From a virus, in IMG/VR virus record IMGVR_UViG_3300030098_001650, positions 1,492 through 42,234 of that record: a stretch of DNA of 40,743 nt. One strand, given 5' to 3'. The notes under the pieces were generated by a model. That model had not been told where the DNA came from, searched no databases, and was given only the letters and a program-made list of their open reading frames with translations. Position numbers and translations under genes: made by a program. Below, in pieces: positions 14,801 to 22,585 of the stretch (position 1 is the stretch's first letter; each line of letters opens with the position of its first letter).

Positions 14801-17800
14801 TCAAACAAATGAACTGTTTTATCTCCACTAATATACCTAGAGGCAAAGTTTTGCCCCATTGTTGCAAGAACTTCTGACGCTCCCTCACCAGCCCATTCAC
14901 CAGCCGTTGCTACGGTATATGTACCAAATTTTTTAATAGGATTAAATACCTTAGAAATATAATTTTGAGATGATGTCTGTATAGCATCTTTAGCCGCTCC
15001 CTTTCCAAATCTTCTAAGAGAATTCATTGTTAACCCTACAGTACGGCCAGTCCAAACCTCAGATAAACTTTCAGATAAACCAGCAACAGCTGCACCAATA
15101 GTCATTTGTCCCCATGATTGTTTTAATCCATATTGACCATTAGTTCTATGCCATAATTGATTGTCTTCGTAAGCATTTTTATAATACCCACCAGCGCTAT
15201 TTACCCCTAAAAGAGGTATTGCCCAACCACCCGTTGTTACAATAGTTGTTATAACAGGAACCTGCTCCATTCCCATTGATATACCATATTCAGCCCAATC
15301 CGTCCAACTACCATTTCGTTTTAGCTCGTCCCAAGATTTAGGCTCAATCATGTATTCATTCATGCTAGACACGTAATCTCCCCAACCCTTACTTATACTT
15401 CTAAATCGGCTAATGTTTTCTCCAGTTTTATGGTCATAAACGCCACCAATTCTAGAGTTTTTATCAAAAAGAGCTCCTAACCCTAACGCAATCCTTCCCA
15501 TAGGCGTAAACATTTGAGCAAAAGTCATTGCGTCTTTTACAAAATTTCTAAATTTTTCATTAGGTATAGCTTTTTCTAATAAATCTTCTTTAAACTCATA
15601 ATACCCGTCACCTAAACCTTGCATTGCTTCTCCAAAGTTCATCATAAAATTACCAACAACAGAAGTGCTTTTTATATTCCACCATTCAGGGGAGTTTAGC
15701 GCTGTGAATATTTTTCTTGATTCAGCAACCCCTATTTTTGACGTAAGATTTTCCCATTGTAAGCTATTTAATTTTGAAGAAACTATTTCATCTCTTGCAG
15801 TTAGGCTATTATGGTATTCTATTAATTCATTATGTTTATTGTTATAAAAGTTTATTTGCTTATATAATTCGCCGGCTTCTTCAAAGTATTTTTTAACTTC
15901 AGCATATTCTGTATCAAAATAATCTTGAGCTTCAATTCCTAACTCTTTTTTAAGTACATCTAAACTATTTGTATATTCATCTAATGCTGCATTAGCATTA
16001 TTAAACTTTCCTTGTAATTCATCTATATACTCGTTTTTAATTTTTTCTTCAGTATCTGTTATGCTTTTAACGTAACTGTCCCACTTAGCGTTAGCTTCAT
16101 CAACCGTTAGTGTTCCATTAGCAACGGCTTTTTCAAGCGAACTTCTTTTATTATTTATTTCTTTTTCTGTTGGGACAGCTTTTAAAATTCTAGCATTAAG
16201 TTCTTTTTGCTGCTCTTCTTCGCTAGGTAAATTAAAAGAATCTATTATTCTTTGTTGTTCTTTTTCTTGTTTTTCTTTTGTTGGGTATTTTGAATATATA
16301 TTTTTTTCAATATGATTTTCAATGTCACTTGTATCAACAACTTGATTTCCTTCTTTATCTTTTGTGAACTTTATATCATATTTTGCCGTTAGTTCATTTA
16401 TTTTTTCTTCAGTATTTTTAATTGATTCTTTTGTATCTAATACTATTTTTTCTGTTGATTTAGCTTCCTGAAAAATAGCGTCTTTCTCCATAACGCTTTC
16501 AGATATTTCAAAATCAGTATATTGCTGTATATTTTTAAATTCTTCTCTATATTCATTTTTTAAAGAATTAGGTGCATTTGCAATAAAATCTTTTACTCCT
16601 TTTGTTACTTCTTCTTGTATAGTTTGACTTTTAACTGCGTCTAAAAATTTTTGATGATAAGGATCTGTTTTATCAAGTTCAGCTATAGCCTTTTCATATT
16701 CTTTTTTTGTAATAATATCTTCTGGTTTAATTTCTTGACCATAAGAATTATAATACGTAACGCTACCGTCATTGTGCTCTATTTTTTTATGCTCTAACCT
16801 ACCCTGTAAACTAATTCTTTTATTTCTAAAAATAGCAGCATTTTCTTTTTCATCATTGTGAAGCTTTATAAACCTTTCGTCTTTATAATAATCACCGCGA
16901 TTAAACTTTTGCATGTTCTCTTTAATAGAGAGATCAATTTTATTTTCTTTTGCAAACTTACTAAAAGCTATCTGCTGAAGCATGTTATCATAGGCTTTTA
17001 AATGATTATATTTACTATTCCCAAGGGCCCCCGCATCTATGTGCTTGTCCATAGCTAAGAATTCGTCAACATCCCACGCTTGATTAAAATATTCAAAACC
17101 CTGATAATCACCCATTACTACAAATGGTGCTACCATCAATGGATCACTGCCCGGCCCTGCGGGGCCACTCATTTTCATCTTTTTTCCAGTTAGTCTAAGA
17201 ATTTTACCATCTTCGTTTTTCTTAGCTTCTTCATAAAGCTTAAGTCTTTCGTGTATATTAAAGTATGCTTGTTCTACACTTGAACCCTTACTATCTTCAG
17301 CTTTTTTAACGCTGTTTGTTTTAATTTCAAGATTTGCTATTAAAGCTTTATCTTCTAAATCCTTTTTATCTACTACTCCAAACTTACCATTTTTTATTAT
17401 AAAATTATTTATTTGCTCCGCGGCATCAGTGGCAAATAAATTTATTTTTTTCTTTTTGTCTCCTTCTCTAGTTGTTAATAATATATAGTCTCCTAAAATT
17501 ACCGCCTCTTCAAAACCTATATCTGTGTAAGAGTACCTATCAACAAGCATCTTTTTTACCCTTCCCTCAAAATCCGCTTGACGATCTATTCCTCTAGTTT
17601 TTGAAAGCTCAAACCCACTCATTGTAATAGTTTCACCAAGATAGCCTATAATATTACCAACGCCAGTATTTCTTAAACCTGGCGTCCATGCTTTAAGATC
17701 TTCAATTTCTTGTTGCGTTACAGGCGTAAATAAATCTTTTATTTTTCTGTCTGGATATTTTTCATAATAAGCATCTTCAGCTTCTTGCTCTAACTTTGCT

Positions 17801-18708
17801 TGTTCCCCAAGGTGAGTTATAATCCCTTTACTTAATATTTCTTCGGCATCGGCAACGGTTATCCATTCACTTTCTATCTTTCCATCAATTATGTCTTGAT
17901 AGTATTGCTCCATCTCACTATATTCATTTATTCTACGAATATCATTAATATCAAGTCTTTCTCTTTCATCTTCAATTGGTAATGTTTCTCCATAAGTAGG
18001 GCTTGTAACATCCTTATCAACATATACATTATTTTGCGCTAAAGTTTTAGCTGTAATCTGCGCTCCAGATATTTTATCATGTCCAATTTCTTGTATCTCT
18101 TCGGCGCTTAAATTCTCCTTTGGTATTTCAACGCCAAACCCATCAACGTAGTAAGAACCATTAGCTCCTATATGCTTTGTTCTTTTTTTAGAAAGCTCAT
18201 CTTTTATTTCTGTTTGCTTTCCACTTATTTCTTTAATAGCTTGCTCTATTTGTGGTTTTCTTTCGTCATCTGCCGTATCTAACTGTGATGTTAAGTTATC
18301 AAGAACTTTTTTATAATTATCGTAAGTTGTTCTTGGGTTATTAGGAGATTCAAAATCTTTTATAGTCTTGTTTTCAGTTATTTTAAAAGTATCAAGAAAG
18401 TCAACTTCGGCCTCACCTGTCTCTTCTTTTATTTTAGGTTCTTTTAATTTTTTTTGGTGAAAAAGTCCTTCTTCCCAGTCGTATTTTTGTTTGAAATAGT
18501 CCTCGTTTTGAGGAAAGAAATTTATAGCGTCAGGTGACGGAGTGCTTTTATCAAATGATATTTTAGGAGTGTATTCTTCTATTAAGGTAGGATTATTATC
18601 TTTATACATTTCCAAAAAGTCGTCCACGTTACGCTTGTGAACTCTTTTTTCAACTTGTTTGCCATCTACTGTTATATTGTATCTATATGATAGTGAAGTT
18701 ATTGCCAT
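11836..18708 (-). CDS. Giant internal virion / ejection protein with HExxH metallopeptidase motif (2290 aa)
   Basis: The N-terminus (MAITSLSYRYNITVDGKQVE) leads into long Lys/Glu-rich helical regions up to about residue 1000. A hydrophobic stretch lies at about 1135-1175 (VPVITTIVTTGGWAIPLLGV), with more Gly/Ala helices to about 1300, as in gp16-like proteins that form a channel through the host envelope. At 1620-1624 is HEFIH, with an acidic candidate third ligand in MMAILAEMMLDG about 60 residues later, matching gluzincin-type zinc peptidases. Targets may be virion proteins or the cell envelope. No lytic transglycosylase motif was found. The last 16 residues after Lys2274 are unlikely to be native. 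A -1 shift at the A AAA AAA heptamer would give PPELKKIKKGDKVRYVGPK and join the 1546-aa ORF. It is 48 bases downstream of the 314-aa gene. Confidence 0.82.
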   Translation of the reverse strand: MAITSLSYRYNITVDGKQVEKRVHKRNVDDFLEMYKDNNPTLIEEYTPKISFDKSTPSPDAINFFPQNEDYFKQKYDWEEGLFHQKKLKEPKIKEETGEAEVDFLDTFKITENKTIKDFESPNNPRTTYDNYKKVLDNLTSQLDTADDERKPQIEQAIKEISGKQTEIKDELSKKRTKHIGANGSYYVDGFGVEIPKENLSAEEIQEIGHDKISGAQITAKTLAQNNVYVDKDVTSPTYGETLPIEDERERLDINDIRRINEYSEMEQYYQDIIDGKIESEWITVADAEEILSKGIITHLGEQAKLEQEAEDAYYEKYPDRKIKDLFTPVTQQEIEDLKAWTPGLRNTGVGNIIGYLGETITMSGFELSKTRGIDRQADFEGRVKKMLVDRYSYTDIGFEEAVILGDYILLTTREGDKKKKINLFATDAAEQINNFIIKNGKFGVVDKKDLEDKALIANLEIKTNSVKKAEDSKGSSVEQAYFNIHERLKLYEEAKKNEDGKILRLTGKKMKMSGPAGPGSDPLMVAPFVVMGDYQGFEYFNQAWDVDEFLAMDKHIDAGALGNSKYNHLKAYDNMLQQIAFSKFAKENKIDLSIKENMQKFNRGDYYKDERFIKLHNDEKENAAIFRNKRISLQGRLEHKKIEHNDGSVTYYNSYGQEIKPEDIITKKEYEKAIAELDKTDPYHQKFLDAVKSQTIQEEVTKGVKDFIANAPNSLKNEYREEFKNIQQYTDFEISESVMEKDAIFQEAKSTEKIVLDTKESIKNTEEKINELTAKYDIKFTKDKEGNQVVDTSDIENHIEKNIYSKYPTKEKQEKEQQRIIDSFNLPSEEEQQKELNARILKAVPTEKEINNKRSSLEKAVANGTLTVDEANAKWDSYVKSITDTEEKIKNEYIDELQGKFNNANAALDEYTNSLDVLKKELGIEAQDYFDTEYAEVKKYFEEAGELYKQINFYNNKHNELIEYHNSLTARDEIVSSKLNSLQWENLTSKIGVAESRKIFTALNSPEWWNIKSTSVVGNFMMNFGEAMQGLGDGYYEFKEDLLEKAIPNEKFRNFVKDAMTFAQMFTPMGRIALGLGALFDKNSRIGGVYDHKTGENISRFRSISKGWGDYVSSMNEYMIEPKSWDELKRNGSWTDWAEYGISMGMEQVPVITTIVTTGGWAIPLLGVNSAGGYYKNAYEDNQLWHRTNGQYGLKQSWGQMTIGAAVAGLSESLSEVWTGRTVGLTMNSLRRFGKGAAKDAIQTSSQNYISKVFNPIKKFGTYTVATAGEWAGEGASEVLATMGQNFASRYISGDKTVHLFDDVEESFWNGVGLSMGLTSPRMAADLVSPFAENSDFEAISSMGKSLHEITNQIADIKGYGPMFKDITNEDERKAKLKELEKQYVDLVVKINDTMGKSSKLVDFLKPDEKKELLDLWKKNQIDQQELDRIQSEGKLPKAEINKKINQLNKNIEQRNKKKEKILNKYNPEQIDAYYNHRLNVMQQMAKMTEKMGGPKVNFIELNDKEYKEAVKRHESMKKGKTEEQIENIVAESEAELEYWQNVAKTSKNKNEVELAEQMIKDLSGDLTTGINILNSSSAGVMQPILGKNSKGEIVIKGMNILINKDAVVTHGMFNTTAHEFIHAVFANTLKSDPAMRAILGKQLEKVIEGKGITFAEGAESRFRARIAKYKKNKQGEEMMAILAEMMLDGDITINNTVAEKLVGIFRRFAQQYLGYDIRFRKGKKGINDLKNFLTDFHHSIKKNRPNKAIARMMARGAKGDAFKDAKFEDIDGQSEFSEVVNNALKDDVDLITNYDQHSKNKDGSKKYKNKEEFETKGTNDRTQAYLKLMDNGLDKMILMGDKAFDPKGLPKEEQKEYIRKVKENLQDRFLQNFDPALNDSIAGWLFGANGVLYYAKKDIQKDYIEKEGGTGKRSLDRQTAEGQSYADIIPGDAGKERRHKFESEEILRQSETGTEVNSIKVKTALQLSDKTIKTVERVSKDVDYSNNKLGYKNVNSDLTSVEKVKRKNKKTGKIQLKNPTKESDVKPTGILYEILESLSNEIGVSPLRILANQDLNAKQRDAGKAWIAKLSINEDGSFNDILLKLLPEGQDRSGKATGIADTVLGQFYDKGERAAMADTGSAAGLPDQLKRDNITKEEFLNLFGINADGSVIKGDTKANKRVDAAIRQLITQTATTLTNQELRISGNAGHKIGDGKSLSMFNNTKSNETIEDQIVKAINSYGDASFDLMTEGMNPALLSVVEQMALENYLASPGGYNDVIANFESTPPELKKLRKVIKLDMLALNYLK
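11887..11893 (-). other. Candidate -1 frameshift (slippery) site A AAA AAA joining two giant ORFs
   Basis: On the minus strand the 2290-aa frame reads TTA AAA AAA TTA here, giving the X XXY YYZ heptamer A AAA AAA in the correct phase. Slipping back one base replaces the short end LRKVIKLDML... with IKKGDKVRYVGPK, continues with no stop for 54 codons, and then enters the ATG of the 1546-aa ORF in frame. The fused product would be about 3,874 aa. No clear stimulatory hairpin or upstream Shine-Dalgarno-like element was seen. The alternative is a one-base loss in an eight-base homopolymer during sequencing or by mutation. Confidence 0.6.
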
Positions 18709-18756
18709 TACTGTTTCGTTAGTTACCCGTTAATAAATATTGGTATATGTGGTATA

Positions 18757-19701
18757 TTAAGCGAATTCATTTGGATCAAATACGTTTGTAGTATCTGAAC
18801 TTGATTCTTTTTCTTTTTTATTTTTATTATTTTTTACTTCTTGATTTAAATTATTATTCCAATTTTGCTCTAATGCTTTAGTGTAATATTCTGCTAAGTA
18901 TTCTTTAAGTAAGTCTTCGTTTTGTATAATAGTATTTGATATAATTTTAGCGTCTTCTTCTGTTATTTTACCATCATTGGGAGTTGGATCTTGCACTTGT
19001 TCATCAGGTATTCCCATATCTTTATATGTCCCTGTAGATATAGCTGATATTAAATCATCTTTAAATACTCTATTAGGAAATATTTTATCTATAGTTAATG
19101 ATTTTAAATCACCAGTTTCTACAATTTTTTCTTTAATGTTATTATACTCTTTTTGATAATTAAAAGTAGGGTCGTCGCCTGGTTGTATATTTTCAGATTT
19201 TCTAATAACGTCATCTAATAAAACTTTTATACCTTCTCTACTACCCTGATCAACTTTCATTGTGCTGAGCTTGTCAGTTATTTCTTGCATAGACATCCAC
19301 TCGCCATTACTCATTTCATATCCTGGAACTTTATCTTTAAATATAGGTTGACTAGTGCCATTGGCTATATTTTGAAAATCAATAGCCGTATCTCCTAGTT
19401 TTCCGATAATATCATGTCCAAAATTTTTAGTATCTGTTAGTGTTTCAGCCATTTGCTTTTTAAACTCTTCTGGCACGGTCAGCATTTGAGCTTTCTCTAA
19501 TGTCTCTTGTTGAATATTAAATTGAGTTTTTTTATCACCATTGGCATATTCATTTTTCTTTTCTTCACAAAAAACTCTAAGCTCTTCTTGCTCTTCAGTT
19601 GAAATATTAGGCATTCTATTTAACTCATCATTCATTTGCTTCGTAAACGATTCGTTAGTAAGCTGCTCTGATCCTAAAATAAGTTCATTTTCATCTTCCA
19701 T
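18757..19701 (-). CDS. Acidic helical internal protein (314 aa), ejection-block member
   Basis: The protein is hydrophilic and largely helical by composition, with Glu/Gln/Asn/Lys-rich stretches (TNESFTKQMNDELNRMPN, STEEQEELRVFCEEKKNEY). It has no signal peptide or membrane segment. Near residue 250 NDGKITEEDAKII resembles a degenerate EF-hand turn. The C-terminus ends DTTNVFDPNEFA after a Lys/Asn-rich linker. It lies between the gp14-like gene (two bases away) and the 2290-aa giant gene, the position of gp15 in T7-type ejection-protein blocks. Membership of the internal core or ejection complex is inferred from position. No specific family was recognised. Confidence 0.72.
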   Translation of the reverse strand: MEDENELILGSEQLTNESFTKQMNDELNRMPNISTEEQEELRVFCEEKKNEYANGDKKTQFNIQQETLEKAQMLTVPEEFKKQMAETLTDTKNFGHDIIGKLGDTAIDFQNIANGTSQPIFKDKVPGYEMSNGEWMSMQEITDKLSTMKVDQGSREGIKVLLDDVIRKSENIQPGDDPTFNYQKEYNNIKEKIVETGDLKSLTIDKIFPNRVFKDDLISAISTGTYKDMGIPDEQVQDPTPNDGKITEEDAKIISNTIIQNEDLLKEYLAEYYTKALEQNWNNNLNQEVKNNKNKKEKESSSDTTNVFDPNEFA

Positions 19702-19703
19702 TG

Positions 19704-20609
19704 TTATAATATTTTAAATTCAACATCAATTTTAGAATAATCAACTCTGTCATAACCACCGTTATTAACTACAGCATTACTTGGTATTTCATCTGACATA
19801 ACGCCTTGATAAATATGTTTTCCAAAAAACTTGTCAATATATTCAAACGCATATATTTTTAATCCACTAGGTGATTTTCCTATTAATCTAATATTCTTTT
19901 TTAATCTTTTGTCAGAACCAACTAAACTACCAAGAACATTTATACCGCTTGATATAGCCCCAGACCAAGCTTGATCTTTAGCTGCTTGAGCATTTATTGC
20001 TGCAGCGGTTGCGTTAGTAGCGTCTAGTTGAGCGGCATCATATAAAGTTTTTTGTTTTGTCAATTCTCTTTGTTGAGAAGCTGCTTCACCTTGAGCGATT
20101 GATGAGGCTACATCATAATCGCCCCTTGCCTCTGCTGTTTGTAATCTACCAGCCTCTCTAGCAGCGGCGGCTTGATTAGCTGCTTCTTGCTTACCTATAC
20201 TAGCAGAAGATTTTTGAGACGCTAATTGACTTTGTTGCGCTAATGTTTGTGCTAACGCTGCTATACCGCTACTACCAGCAGATCCTTTTAATCCACTCAT
20301 TATATTAGCTTGACTTTGCGCAAACTGTTGAGCTTGAAAATCTGCTTCTTGTTGATTAACGGTTAAGTCTTCCATTGTGTTTTCTAAACCAGCATATGGA
20401 TTTGTCATACCTTGAAATGGATTACTGGTATCAACATTTGAAAGTATTTCTGCCATTCTAGCTTTTTCGTCTGCAGCTCTTTCAGCTGCTTTATCTGCTT
20501 TTTTAGCGGCCTTACTAGCTTGTATACCTGAGTATACACCACCGACTAAACCACCAATAGCTCCGAATATTTTTAAAGGACTTTCCGTATTTTTTTCAAT
20601 ATAAGACAT
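19704..20609 (-). CDS. gp14-like internal virion protein with S74-type intramolecular chaperone
   Basis: The N-terminal part has a Gly/Ala hydrophobic helix (IFGAIGGLVGGVYSGIQASK, about residues 14-33) followed by long Ala/Gln-rich helices (about 35-215), like T7 gp14-type ejection proteins that cross the outer membrane. At 232-237 is SDKRLK, then KNIRLIGKSPSGLKIYAFEY, the signature of peptidase S74 chaperones. In that family the Ser and the Lys five positions later form the self-cleavage dyad, here Ser232/Lys237. The chaperone part would be about 70 aa, short for the family. Expected behaviour is trimer or oligomer folding and self-cleavage just before Ser232. The gene is preceded by a leader repeated at 30012-30042, so it may start its own transcript. 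The domain call is strong; the gp14 analogy rests on helix composition and gene order. Confidence 0.8.
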   Translation of the reverse strand: MSYIEKNTESPLKIFGAIGGLVGGVYSGIQASKAAKKADKAAERAADEKARMAEILSNVDTSNPFQGMTNPYAGLENTMEDLTVNQQEADFQAQQFAQSQANIMSGLKGSAGSSGIAALAQTLAQQSQLASQKSSASIGKQEAANQAAAAREAGRLQTAEARGDYDVASSIAQGEAASQQRELTKQKTLYDAAQLDATNATAAAINAQAAKDQAWSGAISSGINVLGSLVGSDKRLKKNIRLIGKSPSGLKIYAFEYIDKFFGKHIYQGVMSDEIPSNAVVNNGGYDRVDYSKIDVEFKIL

Positions 20610-20638
20610 ATGTGTTTATTTTACTATTATAGTTACAT
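20610..20638 (-). promoter_or_regulatory. Repeated leader upstream of the gp14-like gene
   Basis: On the minus strand the bases just before the ATG read ATGTAACTATAATAGTAAAA then TAAACACAT. The same string, with a two-base difference, lies before the adaptor gene at 30011. The preceding gene ends only about 10 bases further upstream. It could be a late promoter or a translation-enhancing leader. The -7/-33 consensus of Bacteroidota housekeeping promoters is not clearly present. Confidence 0.4.
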
Positions 20639-20648
20639 TTTTTGATTA

Positions 20649-21038
20649 TTATTTACTACTTTCGTGGATCTCACACGCCGCTGAAAACATTTCAGCTTTT
20701 GATCCAGAGGCATTTTTAAATTTAACTAAAGCATAATATCCTAATAAAGAAGTTAAGTTTACTTTATTATCTTTCGCAAAAAATATAAAATCGGATGTTG
20801 TTGGCATTGTTGTAGAAGTACTTATATTACAAATTAACGTTGTTGTTTGTGTTCCATCATCTAATGATGTCGTATTGTCTATACTTGTAATTTCACCTAT
20901 TTTAGTTATATCATTTTCATCAGCATTTTTAAACCCTGCTACATCATCATTAAGTGTAGCATAAAATGCTATATCTCCAATCTGTAATGATGGATAATCT
21001 GCTCTTGATACTTGTATTGTTATTGATACTGTTGCCAT
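20649..21038 (-). CDS. Small beta-rich structural protein (129 aa)
   Basis: MATVSITIQVSRADYPSLQI... alternates strands and Asp/Thr/Asn turns throughout, and includes LLGYYALVKFKNASGSKAEM near the C-terminus. No signal peptide, membrane helix or catalytic motif is visible. It is 11 bases downstream of the 511-aa beta protein gene and upstream of the ejection block, a typical position for a small tail component such as a fibre connector or tail-tip protein. The assignment as structural rests on composition and position. The family name is not known to me. Confidence 0.72.
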   Translation of the reverse strand: MATVSITIQVSRADYPSLQIGDIAFYATLNDDVAGFKNADENDITKIGEITSIDNTTSLDDGTQTTTLICNISTSTTMPTTSDFIFFAKDNKVNLTSLLGYYALVKFKNASGSKAEMFSAACEIHESSK

Positions 21039-21048
21039 AGTTTATAGT

Positions 21049-22584
21049 TTAAGTTGTAAAGAAAGTATCTAAAGTTATTAACATTGTTACGTCTTTTGTT
21101 CCAAACTTTTTAATTATAACATCCGCAGTAAGCGAGGCGGTGTTAGCGCCTGTTGCGGTTTGAACAATATTAACAATTTCAATATGGTTACCGTGATTGG
21201 CTGGTGTTGTATCAGAACTATCATAAGCTGAATTAGACCAACTAGAGGTTCCAGTACTAGACCAAGTTACGTTATCACCTTTGCTAATTGCGCTACCATG
21301 TGATAATTGGTAGCTAATTTGAAACATCGATGGTACAGATTTAATATGTCTTAATCTACTTGGGGTTGAATTAGGTCTACCAGTATAAGTTATGTTAGCT
21401 GGATTACCACTGGCACCACCAAATCTTGCCTCCAGCGTTATTGTAGGATTTGTATATTGATATATTATTCCTTGCGGTGGTGATTGCGGTAAATTAGAAT
21501 TTAATATAGTTCCGCTTTTAGGAGTTACGTTTATGTGATATATTTCATCTGATCCTGAAGCTGGATATACTTGTATAAATTCATGTTCAGCTATTAAATC
21601 TCCGCTTTCGCTACCAACTAATGTTTTATTAATACCTCTTATTAAACCACCTGGATTGTGAATTATATCAGCGTTAGTTATTGCTACATCCATTATAGAG
21701 GTGTTATCACTATTTTTAGTTACAGTTAAATCAAACTCTGCCCCAACTTCTCCTACAACTTTAATTGTTCTCGTCGCTCCCTCGGCAGCAACTATAGGTT
21801 CTCCATATACAACTTTTAATATTTCTTTAGTAGCGGCTCTATCTGCCACGCCTGTGTATTCTATAAACACTTTTCCTCCAAAAAGAGTTGAAAGATTAGA
21901 ATTAGCACCAAGTACTAAATAATGTTTCCAATTTGTAACCTCATCGTTAGCGTTTCTTGACACTACTGAATTAAATATAAATGAAATAACTCCGTCTGGA
22001 ATATTCTCTGTTCTAATTGTAGGAGGATTGTCAAAATGATAATTAGAGTCAGCTACTGTATCAATTGTTGCTATTACGTTTTGAACACCTGATGCTACCG
22101 TTCCTGATAAAACTGTTGTTTGCAAACCAGTGGCAGAATCTAAAGCATCTGCTTCAAGTGGTGGCGTTTCTGTTACACCAGCGCCCGCAGTTATAACCGT
22201 ACTTCCATTTACATTCTTTACAGTATTATCAATAAAATCAAGATGAAAACTAATAGTACGATCATCTTCTCTAAAAATAGTTGCATCACCAATTATGTGT
22301 ATATAAATGGGTGGTAAACTACTAGTTATTGTAAATAAATTTTGAAACGTAAAGGTAACTAAAACTGTATTTCCTGGATAACCAGCTATTCCAGTATCAG
22401 TAAAAACACACGTAGCAACGGCCTCTGGTAGCGGTGTGCCATGAGAAAAATCAGAAGCTGATACTACAAATCCTGGATCTGGAGTTATAGTCATAGTACC
22501 ACCCTCTAGCATATTACCCGCGTACATAGCGTCTAGTATCTCTTCTGTAAAATTAAATGTTGTTATTGAATAATTATTTGGCAT
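21049..22584 (-). CDS. Beta-rich tail or fibre-like structural protein (511 aa)
   Basis: The product is Thr/Ser/Asn/Gly/Val-rich with repeated beta-strand units (MTITPDPGFVVSASDFSHGT, DNTVKNVNGSTVITAGAGV, TVSFKNSDNT-like segments), suggesting several Ig-like or fibre domains in tandem. The C-terminal 110 residues (PPQGIIYQYTNPTITLEARF onward) could be a separate domain. There is no signal peptide and no enzyme motif. It starts one base after the nozzle gene ends, so it is probably translated with it. Candidate roles are tail appendage, nozzle accessory or second adhesin. I cannot assign a specific family. Confidence 0.74.
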   Translation of the reverse strand: MPNNYSITTFNFTEEILDAMYAGNMLEGGTMTITPDPGFVVSASDFSHGTPLPEAVATCVFTDTGIAGYPGNTVLVTFTFQNLFTITSSLPPIYIHIIGDATIFREDDRTISFHLDFIDNTVKNVNGSTVITAGAGVTETPPLEADALDSATGLQTTVLSGTVASGVQNVIATIDTVADSNYHFDNPPTIRTENIPDGVISFIFNSVVSRNANDEVTNWKHYLVLGANSNLSTLFGGKVFIEYTGVADRAATKEILKVVYGEPIVAAEGATRTIKVVGEVGAEFDLTVTKNSDNTSIMDVAITNADIIHNPGGLIRGINKTLVGSESGDLIAEHEFIQVYPASGSDEIYHINVTPKSGTILNSNLPQSPPQGIIYQYTNPTITLEARFGGASGNPANITYTGRPNSTPSRLRHIKSVPSMFQISYQLSHGSAISKGDNVTWSSTGTSSWSNSAYDSSDTTPANHGNHIEIVNIVQTATGANTASLTADVIIKKFGTKDVTMLITLDTFFTT

Positions 22585-22585
22585 G

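Noticed and set aside
7085-18708. Virion RNA polymerase, as in giant proteins of crAss-like phages
   Set aside because: No DxDxD-type polymerase signature was found; the DFDDT motif belongs to a HAD domain with matching motifs II and IV.
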